From positions 1 to 64,000 of the forward strand of contig JAHBWD010000042.1 of assembly GCA_019637175.1 (NCBI GenBank): a stretch of 64,000 nucleotides of DNA. The letters are read 5' to 3'. Both the position numbers and the translations under genes were made by a program. Below are positions 16,378 through 24,786 of the stretch, piece after piece (position 1 is the stretch's first letter; each line of letters begins with the position of its first letter). The stretch comes from Labilithrix sp. Lineage in GTDB: Bacteria > Myxococcota_A > Polyangia > Polyangiales > Polyangiaceae. A model generated the notes under the pieces. That model was not told the origin of the DNA. It saw nothing but the letters and a program-made list of their open reading frames with translations, and did not search any database.

Positions 16378-17862
16378 TCATCGGGGACGCAAGACCGAGC
16401 TGTGGAGATCTCGGCCGCGGCCGTCGACGAGGGTGACCGTCATCATCCCCGAGCGGCCGTCGATCCGGATCACGCCGAACGACTGCGCGCCGGTCGCGGG
16501 CGAGCCGAGCGTGGTCCAGTCGGTGGAGACGTAGACGACCTCGGGGCCGAAGGTGTCGTCGAGCGGCTTTCGGGGGAAGGAGGTCGCGTGCATCGGGCCG
16601 GCGACGAACTCCCAGAACGGGCTCATGTCGAGCTGCGCGCGGCTCGGATCGTAGTGGTGGGCGGCGGCGAAATGGACGTCCGCGGTGAGCCAGACGACGT
16701 TGTCGACGCCGCGCGCGCGCAGCGCCGAGAAGAGCGTCGCGAGCTCGACCTCGCGTCCGGAGGGGGGGCCGTCGCGGTTGGCGAGGCCGTCGAACGCCTG
16801 ACCGCCGCCGCGCGCCGGCTCCGACACGACGAGGCCGATGGGCATGTTGCACACGATGACCTTCCACGTGGCCTTCGATCGGGTGAGCGCGTCGATGAGC
16901 CACGCGAGCTGCGCCGATCCGAGGAACGCCTCCGCGGGCGGCGCGGGATCGTTCGGCGTGCGGTGCGAGCGGCCGTCGAGGAGAAACACCTCGAGACGCG
17001 GCCCCCACTTCACCGATCGATACATCGGCCGCGAAGGATCGACGAGCGTGGGCCAGTGCTCGAACATCGCGCGCCGCGCGCTGACCGCGCGCCGATCGAC
17101 CGCGGGCGACATCCCGGGAAACCAGTTGTTCTGGACCTCGTGATCGTCCCAGATCGCGAACGTCGGCACGCTCGCCGAGAGCGCGCGGACCTCGCTCGAG
17201 AGGCGGCTGTAGAGGAAGGCGCCGCGAAAGTCGTCGAGCGTGTCGGCGACGCGCGACTTCGCCGGCGTCACGACGTTGCGCCACACGGTGCCGTCGGCGA
17301 GCGCGATCTCGGGAGGAATGGGGTTGTCGGCGTAGATCGCGTCGCCGCAGTGGAGGAAGAAGTCGGGCGAGCGCGCGAGGAGCGCCGCGTAGGCCGGCAT
17401 GCCGCCGCGCGACGGATCGATCCCCCAGCCCTGGCCGTTCGTGTCGCCCGACCACGCGAAGGTGACGTCGCGATCGTCCTGCGGCGCGGTCGAGAACGAG
17501 CCCGCGATCCACGGCGACTCACGCTCGGCCTCGAAGCGTGCGCGATAGTGGATCCGCGTCCCCGCGGGCAGCTCGTCGAGCGACGCTTTGGCGACATAGT
17601 CGGTCTCCGCCGACGCGACGCTCGGCGCGGCGCGCCGCGGGCCCTCGAACGACGGCGACGTCGACCACTCGACCGCGAGGCGCGCCGCGCGATCGGCGCG
17701 GCACCACACGACCGCCCGAGACGCGGTGACGTCGCCGCTCTGCACGCCCCAGGCGGCCTCGGGACGGCCGTGCAGCGCGAGCGTGCCGTCGGCGTGGGGC
17801 GCGCGTCGTCGCGTGCACCCCGCGAGGAGCCCGCCGAGCACGAGGCCGCGCCTGCCGAGCAT
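16378..17862 (-). CDS. phoD: PhoD-like metallophosphatase
   Basis: A 494-residue alkaline phosphatase D/phosphodiesterase. I take the ATG at 17862 since it starts with a Tat-like lipoprotein signal (MLGRRGLVLGGLLAGC); longer frames upstream are not protein-like and would run into the divergent gene. An N-terminal Fn3-like domain (ASRAVVWCRAD, ELPAGTRIHYRARFE) precedes the metallophosphatase core: FAWSGDTN, FFLHCGDAIYAD, AIWDDHEVQNNWFPG and VVWLTADVHF. Family members use Ca and Fe to release phosphate from phosphodiesters such as phospholipids and teichoic acids outside the cytoplasm. Confidence 0.9.
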   Translation of the reverse strand: MLGRRGLVLGGLLAGCTRRRAPHADGTLALHGRPEAAWGVQSGDVTASRAVVWCRADRAARLAVEWSTSPSFEGPRRAAPSVASAETDYVAKASLDELPAGTRIHYRARFEAERESPWIAGSFSTAPQDDRDVTFAWSGDTNGQGWGIDPSRGGMPAYAALLARSPDFFLHCGDAIYADNPIPPEIALADGTVWRNVVTPAKSRVADTLDDFRGAFLYSRLSSEVRALSASVPTFAIWDDHEVQNNWFPGMSPAVDRRAVSARRAMFEHWPTLVDPSRPMYRSVKWGPRLEVFLLDGRSHRTPNDPAPPAEAFLGSAQLAWLIDALTRSKATWKVIVCNMPIGLVVSEPARGGGQAFDGLANRDGPPSGREVELATLFSALRARGVDNVVWLTADVHFAAAHHYDPSRAQLDMSPFWEFVAGPMHATSFPRKPLDDTFGPEVVYVSTDWTTLGSPATGAQSFGVIRIDGRSGMMTVTLVDGRGRDLHSSVLRPR

Positions 17863-17884
17863 GTGATAGCCTCGCGGACCGCGC

Positions 17885-19468
17885 ATGCGGCGCTTGTACC
17901 ATGCTTGGATCGTCGTCGTGTGCGTCGTGCTCGCGCTGGTCGCGGCGCGACCCGCGTTCGCACAAGCGCACGGCGCAGACGACGCGGGCGCGCCTGCGGC
18001 CTCGGCGTCGACCGCGCATCGCGGGCAGACCGGCGAGATCCGCGTCCACGACAAGTCGATCATCATGCTCCGAGCGGCTCGCGCAGGGCGCTCGGCCGCC
18101 GATCGCGCGAAGGCCGCGAACGCCGCGCTCGACGCGCTCCTCGCGCAGACCGACGACATCGGCGAAGCGCGCTTCGAAGAGAGCCAAGGAACCGCCGTCG
18201 TCTACGTGGGCAAGGCGCCGATCGTCACCCTCGGCCAGGAAGACGTCGACGCCTCCGGCGAGGCGAGCCTCGGCGTCCTCGCGGCGCAAGTCACGAGCCG
18301 CCTCGGGCAGGCCGTCAACACCGAGCGCAAGCGCAGCGCGATCGCGACCACCGTCTTCTCCTTCTCTCTCGTCATCTTCTCGGCGCTGCTCGCGTTCCTG
18401 CTCCTCGGGCGCGTCTCCGAGCTCGCGACCCGCCTGCGTACGTCGATCGGCGACTCCCCGGAGAAGGTCACGGGCCTGCGCCTCGGCAAGATCGAGTTCG
18501 TGAGCGCGGGCGCGGCGCGCGGCGCGCTCTCGGTGAGCCTCGCGCTCGGGCATCGCTTCATCCAGCTCGCGATCGCCTACGGCTGGCTCATCTTCGCGCT
18601 CTCGCTCTTCGAGGCGACGCGCGGCTACACCGGCCGCCTCACGGGGATGGTGGTCACGCCGCTCTACGGCTTCGCCGCCCGCATCGGCGGCGCGCTGCCG
18701 CTCATGGTCGTGGCGTCGATCGCCGTCGTCGCGGTCAGCGTCCTCGTTCGCTTCGTCGGGCTCTTCTTCGAGAGCGTCCAGCGGGGCGACACCCGCCTGA
18801 CCTGGCTGTCGCGCGATCTCGTCCGCCCGACGAGCGCGCTCGTGCGATTCGGCATCATCGTCGTCTCGCTCGTGCTCGCTTCGCCGCTGATCACCGGCGA
18901 GGCCGACGGCGTCCTCTCCCGCGTCGGCCTCGTCGCGCTCTTCGCCGTCGCGCTCGCGTCGACGCCGCTGCTCGCCACCGCGGTGGTGGGCGTGCTCGTG
19001 GTGTTCAGCCGTCGCTTCAAGAAGGGCGAGCACATCGAGATCGGCGGGCGCTCCGGCAAGATCCTCGACGTCACGCTCTTCGACGTCCGTCTCGAAGACG
19101 ACGTCCTCACCGACGTGAGCGTTCCGCACCTCCTCGGCCTCGTGAACGCGACGCGCGTTCATCGCCACGCGCCGCTCTCGACGCTCGAAGTGGTGGTCGA
19201 CCCGTCGGCGCCGCAAGACGAGGTCGAGCGCGCGCTCTTCGACGCCGCGCGCCAGCAGAGCTCGCGCGGGAAGGTCGAGCTCGTCTACCTCGACGCCGCC
19301 GGCGCCCATTGGCGCGTGACGAGCGCGGCGGTTCGTCACGACGTCACGCTCGCGCGCGTCGTGCAAGACGCGCTGGCGAAGGTCGGCGCGGGCCTCGGCC
19401 ACGGGCGCACGCGGCCGGCGCCGCGCGCGAGCCACGACAAGAGCGATCGAAGCGCCGAGGGATCGTGA
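17885..19468 (+). CDS. MscS-family mechanosensitive channel
   Basis: A 527-residue inner-membrane protein. A signal peptide (ALVAARPAFAQAHG) is followed by a periplasmic domain (about residues 30-150), a membrane helix at about 155-175, a cluster of helices at 220-380 and the MscS core. The core contains FSRRFKKGEHIEIGGRSGKI, the beta-domain entry typical of the family, and a C-terminal cytoplasmic cage domain. It would open under membrane tension. The stop codon overlaps the GTG of the next gene (GTGA), so translation is coupled. Confidence 0.85.
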   Translation: MRRLYHAWIVVVCVVLALVAARPAFAQAHGADDAGAPAASASTAHRGQTGEIRVHDKSIIMLRAARAGRSAADRAKAANAALDALLAQTDDIGEARFEESQGTAVVYVGKAPIVTLGQEDVDASGEASLGVLAAQVTSRLGQAVNTERKRSAIATTVFSFSLVIFSALLAFLLLGRVSELATRLRTSIGDSPEKVTGLRLGKIEFVSAGAARGALSVSLALGHRFIQLAIAYGWLIFALSLFEATRGYTGRLTGMVVTPLYGFAARIGGALPLMVVASIAVVAVSVLVRFVGLFFESVQRGDTRLTWLSRDLVRPTSALVRFGIIVVSLVLASPLITGEADGVLSRVGLVALFAVALASTPLLATAVVGVLVVFSRRFKKGEHIEIGGRSGKILDVTLFDVRLEDDVLTDVSVPHLLGLVNATRVHRHAPLSTLEVVVDPSAPQDEVERALFDAARQQSSRGKVELVYLDAAGAHWRVTSAAVRHDVTLARVVQDALAKVGAGLGHGRTRPAPRASHDKSDRSAEGS

Positions 19469-20712
19469 GCGCCATCACGCTCCTGATGGGCCTCTTGGTC
19501 CTGTCGTACATCGGGAGCCTCATCATCGGGCGCGGCAGCGGCCGCGGCCTCCCGTCGGGCGTCGAGTTCCTCGGGCTCGGCTTCGCCGTCGGGCCCCACG
19601 CGCTCGGCCTCGTCGAGCGATCGATGATCGCCGAGTTCGAACCGCTCGTGCAGGTCGCGCTCGGCTGGCTCGCGTTCATCGTCGGTCTCGACTTCGGTCG
19701 GGTCGGCGGTCGTCGGGTGCGCACGAGATCGATCGCCATCGGCGTCTGCGGCGCGCTCCTCACCGGCGTGGTCGTCGGCCTCGCCGTCTACCGGATGTCG
19801 ATGACGATCGCGATCCCGGGCGTCGACGCGTCGGGGCGGCTCTTGCTCGCCGCCGGCGCGGGCGCCGTCACCGCGGAGTCGACGCCGTTCGCGGTGCAGT
19901 GGGTCGCCGCGCGCTGGACGGTGAAGGGCCCCGTCTCGACGCTCCTCGTCGAGATCGCGACCGCCGACGACTTCGCGCCGCTCGTCGCGGCGGGAGCGAT
20001 CTTCGCGCTGGCGCCCGCGAGCGGCGTGACCGTCGAGCTGACCGGCGGCGGCTGGTTCGCGCTGAGCCTCGCGCTCGGCGGCCTGCTCGGCACCGTGACC
20101 GCGCTGCTCCTCCGCCACGCGGAGGGCTACGCGGTGTGGGGTGCGCTCGTCGGAACGCTGCTGCTCGGCGTCGGCACGTCGTCGCGCTTCGGCCTGTGCA
20201 CGATCTTCGTGACCTTCGTCATGGGCATCGCGCTCGCCGCCGTCTCGCCCAACCGGCGCGCGCTTCGCAAGATGGTCGGGCCGACCGAGCGCGCCGTGCT
20301 CTATCCGCTCTTGCTCCTCGCCGGCGCGCACATCGACGCGCGGCCGATGCTCGAGACGCGGATGCTCGCGGCGGTGGTCGCGCTCGTCTTGCTCGCGCGC
20401 ATCGCAGGCAAGCTCCTCTCCGGCCTCGTCATCCGCACGTTCGCCCCGACGATGCGCCCGGCGGGGCCGGCGATCGGCATCGTGCTCCTCTCTTCGGGCC
20501 CGGTCTCGGTGAGCTGCGCGTTCGTCTTCGCGCTCCGATTCCCGGGGCGCATCGGCGACACGCTGCTCGTGTGCGCCGCCGCCTCGGCGGTGCTCGGCGA
20601 GCTGGTCTCCACCTTTGCGGTGAAGAGCCTGCTCACGCAGCTCGGCGAGCTCACCCCTGTGTCGGAAGCGGCAGACAGCAAGCGTACGCCTCCGAAGGAA
20701 GCCGCGTCGTGA
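19465..20712 (+). CDS. CPA2-like cation/proton antiporter (Na+/H+ or K+/H+ exchanger-like)
   Basis: A 415-residue protein of about 12 membrane helices, starting at the GTG at 19465 that overlaps the channel gene stop by four bases. Helix pairs such as LLMGLLVLSYIGSLIIG, GFAVGPHALGLVE and VEIATADDFAPLVAAGA carry the polar residues expected of monovalent cation/proton exchangers; the TADDFAP segment is in the place of the family Asp-Asp or Asn-Asp pair. There is no C-terminal TrkA domain. Coupling with an MscS channel suggests a role in osmotic or ionic balance. Confidence 0.75.
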   Translation: MSAITLLMGLLVLSYIGSLIIGRGSGRGLPSGVEFLGLGFAVGPHALGLVERSMIAEFEPLVQVALGWLAFIVGLDFGRVGGRRVRTRSIAIGVCGALLTGVVVGLAVYRMSMTIAIPGVDASGRLLLAAGAGAVTAESTPFAVQWVAARWTVKGPVSTLLVEIATADDFAPLVAAGAIFALAPASGVTVELTGGGWFALSLALGGLLGTVTALLLRHAEGYAVWGALVGTLLLGVGTSSRFGLCTIFVTFVMGIALAAVSPNRRALRKMVGPTERAVLYPLLLLAGAHIDARPMLETRMLAAVVALVLLARIAGKLLSGLVIRTFAPTMRPAGPAIGIVLLSSGPVSVSCAFVFALRFPGRIGDTLLVCAAASAVLGELVSTFAVKSLLTQLGELTPVSEAADSKRTPPKEAAS

Positions 20713-20842
20713 GCGCGTCGTGAGGGAGAAGACGCACCCGCGTCGCCTCTGTCGCACATCGTCGAATCGACGAGAGAGCCGAGCCGTTTCGTTCGCGTCG
20801 GCGCCAAGACTCGATAGGATCCAAGCGCTGGGAGGTCTCTTC

Positions 20843-22840
20843 ATGGCGCGTGCGTTTGCTTGGAAGTGGCTCGTCGTGACCGTGGCCATTGGCGTGACCA
20901 CGGCGGCGCAGGTCGCGGGGTGCGGATCGGATCCGACCGTCACCGACAATCCGGACAACGGCGACGCCGGCGACGAGGTCGGTCCGCCGCCGGACTTCGG
21001 GAACACCGACGGCGCGACGACGCAGTTCGCATCCATCGTGATCTCTCCGGCCGACGCCGTGATCACCGTCGACCTGGACCAGAAGACGCCGACCACCGAC
21101 TTCACCGCGAAGGGCATCCGCGCCGACGGCACCGAGGTCGCGATCCCGAGCGGCGCGTGGAACTTCAACCGAATCGACGCGGCGGCGTTCGAAGCCAACA
21201 AGCTCGTTCCGACCGGCTTCATCGGCGGCAAGGGCGAGGTCACGTTCAAGTTCAACGGACAGGGCGCGAAGACGACGGCCACGCTCAAGTTGCGCGTTCG
21301 CGCGGGCACGACGCCGGACGCGGCGATCCTCGCGAAGCTCGCCGCGGCGACGACGCCGGATCCGGCGATGGCGCTCCTCTATCCGTACGACGGCACCGTC
21401 TTTCCCCGCGGCCTGCCTTCGCCGGTCATCCAATGGAACGGAGGCGGCGCCGCCGATCTCTACAAGATCGAGGCGCAGAGCGAGTCGTTCGACTACGTCG
21501 AGTACGCGACCGTTCCTCCGCCGTCGCGGCACAACCTCCCGACCGTCCCGGCGAGCATCTGGTCGAAGCTCACCGACTCGACCGCCGGCGACGTCGCGTT
21601 CTCCGTGCAGCGCTACGACGGCGTCAACGCGTACGTCGCGAAGAAGCAGAAGTGGACGATCGCGCCCGCGAACCTCAAGGGCACGATCTATTACACGCAG
21701 CTCGGCGGCAGCACGCGCGTGCAGAAGATCAAGCCGGGCCAGACGACGCAAGACGCGGTCGTCCCGAGCACCAACACGTGCGTCGCGTGCCACAGCGTTT
21801 CGAAGGACGGACGGAGGATCGTCGCGAGCCTCGACGGCGGCGAGAGCCCGTGGGCGGTCTACGACGCGGAGACGGGCGCCGAGCTCTATCGGAGCACGCA
21901 GCCGTCGGGCTTCCAGGCGATCTCGCCGACGGGCTCGCACGTGCTCTGGCGTCATTGGAACAACGGCGCGTTCGGGAGCGAAGGACAGCTCCGCCTGAGC
22001 ACGTCGACGAGCGACGCGGTCCTCGCCACGCTCGTGCCCGGCGTCGCCGGCGCGTTCCCGGGTCACCCCGTCTGGTCGCCCGACGGAAAGAAGATCGCGT
22101 TCTCGATGCGCACGGCGGGCGACGGCCTCAACATCACCGCGTCGACGGTCTGGATCACCGACGTCAACCTCGCCGCGTCGCCGCCGACGTTCACGGGCAC
22201 GAAGAAGATCATCGATCCGAACCCGACCTACGCGGTCGTGACCTATCCGACGTTCAGCCCCGACTCGGCGTGGATCGGGTTCATGCGCGCGAACCAGTCG
22301 CGCTCCGACGGCGCCGGCGCGGGCGAGCTGTGGATCTCCACCGCCGACGGCGCCACGCAGATCCGCCTCGATCGCGCCGACGGCGTGCCCGACGTGAGCA
22401 TGACGCCGAACGTGAGCTGGGGCCCGAGCTTCCACCCGGTGGCCGCGGGCGGCTACTTCTGGCTCGCGTTCTTCACCGAGCGCCCGTACGGCAACACGTT
22501 CAACGGGACGAACAAGCAGATCTGGCTCGCGGCGGTCGACGCCTCGCCGAAGGCGGGCAAAGATCCGAGCCACCCGGCCATCTACATCACCGGCCAGGAC
22601 ACGACGACGACGAACGAGCGGCCGCAGTTCACGGTCGATCCGTGCAAGCCGCTCGGGCAGTCGTGCGAGAACGGCTACGACTGCTGCGACGGCTACTGCC
22701 GCATGGGCGACGGCGGTCTCGTCTGCCAGAACAAGGGCAACGAGTGTTCGCAGTCGGGCGACGCGTGCAAGGTCGACGCAGACTGCTGCACCGGCCTCAA
22801 GTGCATCGGCGGCTTCTGCACGACCCCGCCGCCGAATTGA
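20843..22840 (+). CDS. Secreted PD40 beta-propeller lipoprotein with a CxxCH motif
   Basis: A 665-residue lipoprotein. The ATG at 20843 has GGGAGGT seven bases upstream and starts a signal peptide ending VAGC. Domains in order: an Ig-like region (residues 45-150), a second beta domain, a c-type-heme-like CVACH motif in TNTCVACHSVSKDGRRI, then TolB/PD40 blades (HPVWSPDGKKIAFSMR, YPTFSPDSAWIGFMRA). The C-terminus is a Cys-rich knot (SCENGYDCCDGYCRM, DACKVDADCCTGLKC). With one CxxCH and a following propeller it resembles a class of deltaproteobacterial surface proteins; heme attachment is unproven. Confidence 0.8.
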   Translation: MARAFAWKWLVVTVAIGVTTAAQVAGCGSDPTVTDNPDNGDAGDEVGPPPDFGNTDGATTQFASIVISPADAVITVDLDQKTPTTDFTAKGIRADGTEVAIPSGAWNFNRIDAAAFEANKLVPTGFIGGKGEVTFKFNGQGAKTTATLKLRVRAGTTPDAAILAKLAAATTPDPAMALLYPYDGTVFPRGLPSPVIQWNGGGAADLYKIEAQSESFDYVEYATVPPPSRHNLPTVPASIWSKLTDSTAGDVAFSVQRYDGVNAYVAKKQKWTIAPANLKGTIYYTQLGGSTRVQKIKPGQTTQDAVVPSTNTCVACHSVSKDGRRIVASLDGGESPWAVYDAETGAELYRSTQPSGFQAISPTGSHVLWRHWNNGAFGSEGQLRLSTSTSDAVLATLVPGVAGAFPGHPVWSPDGKKIAFSMRTAGDGLNITASTVWITDVNLAASPPTFTGTKKIIDPNPTYAVVTYPTFSPDSAWIGFMRANQSRSDGAGAGELWISTADGATQIRLDRADGVPDVSMTPNVSWGPSFHPVAAGGYFWLAFFTERPYGNTFNGTNKQIWLAAVDASPKAGKDPSHPAIYITGQDTTTTNERPQFTVDPCKPLGQSCENGYDCCDGYCRMGDGGLVCQNKGNECSQSGDACKVDADCCTGLKCIGGFCTTPPPN

Positions 22841-22859
22841 TCTAAGGTAACGGGCCTAC

Positions 22860-24044
22860 ATGGCCCAGATGCAACCCGCCCAGGCTGCGGCCCTGCCGAT
22901 GCGTCTCGCGCAGATGGCGCGTGCGCTCGAGTCGCGCTTCCTCGGCAAGGACGAGGTCATCCGCCTCTTGCTCATCGCGGTCGTGGCGGGCGAGCACGCG
23001 GTGCTCGTGGGGCCGCCCGGCACGGCGAAGAGCGCGCTCATCCGCATGTTCGCGCGCCTGCTCCACGCGAACTACTTCGAGTACCTGCTGACGCGCTTCA
23101 CCGAGCCCAACGAGATCTTCGGGCCGGTCGACATCGCCGCCTTCCGCGAGGGGCGCTACCAGCGCCGCGTCGAGGGGATGCTGCCGACGGCCGAGGTCGT
23201 GTTCCTCGACGAGGTGTTCAAGTCGAACTCGGCGATCCTGAACGCGCTGCTCACGCTCCTCAACGAGCGTCGCTACACGTCGGGCGGCGTCGTGATGAAG
23301 TGCCCGCTGCTCTCGTGCTTCGGCGCCTCGAACGAGGTCCCGACCGACGAGACGCTGACGGCGATCTTCGACCGCTTCCTCCTTCGCATCCGGTCCGACA
23401 ACCTCGACGCCTACCACTTCCAAGATCTGCTCACGAAGGGCGTGCAGCACGAGATCATGGCGCTCACCGACGCGCCGGTGCAGCCGCTCGCGTCGGCGCG
23501 CGAGATCCAGGAGCTGCATCGGGCGTTCGCGCAGCGCATGCGCTTCACCGAGGAGTTCTTCAGCCAGTACAAGGGTCTCGTCTTCCAGATCCGCGCCGAG
23601 GGCGTGAGCCTCTCCGATCGTCGCGTGGTGAAGCTCCTCAAGCTCTTCGCCGCGAGCGCGTTCCTCGACGGGCGTCAGCAGCCCGACGCGAGCGACTTCT
23701 TCGTCCTCAAGCACATCTGGAACAACGAGGATCAGTCGGCGATCCTCGAGTCGATCGTGACGCCGGTGCTCGAGTCGCACTACCGCGATCACCCGAACGC
23801 GCGCCGCGTCGGCGCGGCAGGCATCGGCATCGAGGCGCTCGCCGGCGAGATCGATCGCGTCCGCCAAGTGCTGACGGGCGGCGGCGGCCTCTCCGACGTG
23901 CAGCTCTTCAGCCAGCTCAAGGCGCTCAACGAGATCAAGGCGGCGCTCGGCGCCTCGCCCGATCCGCGCGCCCCCGAGCTCGTTCAGCGCGTCGATCAGC
24001 TCCTCGAGGCGGCCTTCCGCAGCGGTCGCTTCGCGCAGCTCTGA
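22860..24044 (+). CDS. MoxR/RavA-family AAA+ ATPase
   Basis: A 394-residue ATPase with Walker A VGPPGTAKSAL, Walker B VVFLDEVFKSN, sensor 1 FGASNEVP and an arginine-finger region (IFDRFLLRIR). The insert with FTEPNEIFGPVDI is typical of MoxR proteins. Members act as chaperones that mature metalloenzymes or complexes, usually with a von Willebrand-A partner; none is encoded next to it here. The gene TsaB follows after 13 bp. Confidence 0.9.
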   Translation: MAQMQPAQAAALPMRLAQMARALESRFLGKDEVIRLLLIAVVAGEHAVLVGPPGTAKSALIRMFARLLHANYFEYLLTRFTEPNEIFGPVDIAAFREGRYQRRVEGMLPTAEVVFLDEVFKSNSAILNALLTLLNERRYTSGGVVMKCPLLSCFGASNEVPTDETLTAIFDRFLLRIRSDNLDAYHFQDLLTKGVQHEIMALTDAPVQPLASAREIQELHRAFAQRMRFTEEFFSQYKGLVFQIRAEGVSLSDRRVVKLLKLFAASAFLDGRQQPDASDFFVLKHIWNNEDQSAILESIVTPVLESHYRDHPNARRVGAAGIGIEALAGEIDRVRQVLTGGGGLSDVQLFSQLKALNEIKAALGASPDPRAPELVQRVDQLLEAAFRSGRFAQL

Positions 24045-24057
24045 AGGGGGGCGCCGC

Positions 24058-24741
24058 GTGAAGCTCTGCGCCGTGGATACGTCGACGAGCCTCGGCTCGG
24101 TCGCGCTCTACGACGACGAGCTCCTCGTCGCCGAGGACGCGCGGCGCGTGTCGAACGCGCACGGCGAGTCGCTCCTGCCGATGATCGATCGGCTCTTCTC
24201 CGGCGCGAAGTGGCGGCCGGCCGACGTCACGCGCTGGGCCGTCGGGATCGGACCGGGATCATTCACCGGCCTTCGCATCGCCGTCTCGACGGTGAAGGGG
24301 ATCGTCCTCGGCACCGGCGCCGAGCTCGTCGCCGTCACCTCGCTCGAGGCGCTCGCGGCGCTCGCGGCGTCGTCGCTCGGATCGAGCGTCACCGACGCGT
24401 CACGCGCCTTCGTCCCGTGCGTCGACGCGATCCGCGGCGAGGTCTACGTGCAGAGCTTCGGCGCGACCCGATCGGAGGCGACGTGCCTCCCGCCCGACGC
24501 GGTCGCGGCGTGGCTCGCGACGCTCGGAGGCGCGCGCGACGTCGTCCTCGTCGGCGAGGCCTCGACGCGCGTCTTGCTCGACGCCTCGTGGCAGATCACC
24601 CGCCTCGACGCGGGGGAGCACGCGCTCCCTCACGCCCGGGGCGTGGCGCTCGTGTCACGAAATCGTGAACCCGTCGATCCCGACGACCTCGAACCGTCGT
24701 ACGTTCGTCCCCCGGAGATCACCGTGCCGAAGGCCGTGTGA
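24058..24741 (+). CDS. tsaB: tRNA N6-threonylcarbamoyladenosine synthesis protein TsaB
   Basis: A 227-residue ASKHA-fold protein starting at a GTG with a G-rich ribosome-binding site (AAGGGGGG). It shows the TsaB signatures LCAVDTSTSLGSVALYD, ESLLPMIDRLF and VGIGPGSFTGLRIAVSTVKG. TsaB pairs with TsaD and TsaE to make the t6A modification at position 37 of ANN-decoding tRNAs. It sits between the MoxR gene and the MNIO operon, 45 bp upstream of the latter. Confidence 0.95.
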   Translation: MKLCAVDTSTSLGSVALYDDELLVAEDARRVSNAHGESLLPMIDRLFSGAKWRPADVTRWAVGIGPGSFTGLRIAVSTVKGIVLGTGAELVAVTSLEALAALAASSLGSSVTDASRAFVPCVDAIRGEVYVQSFGATRSEATCLPPDAVAAWLATLGGARDVVLVGEASTRVLLDASWQITRLDAGEHALPHARGVALVSRNREPVDPDDLEPSYVRPPEITVPKAV

Positions 24742-24786
24742 GATCGGGGTGACGAGCGCTGGACATCGAGAGGCCCGGACCAAACG

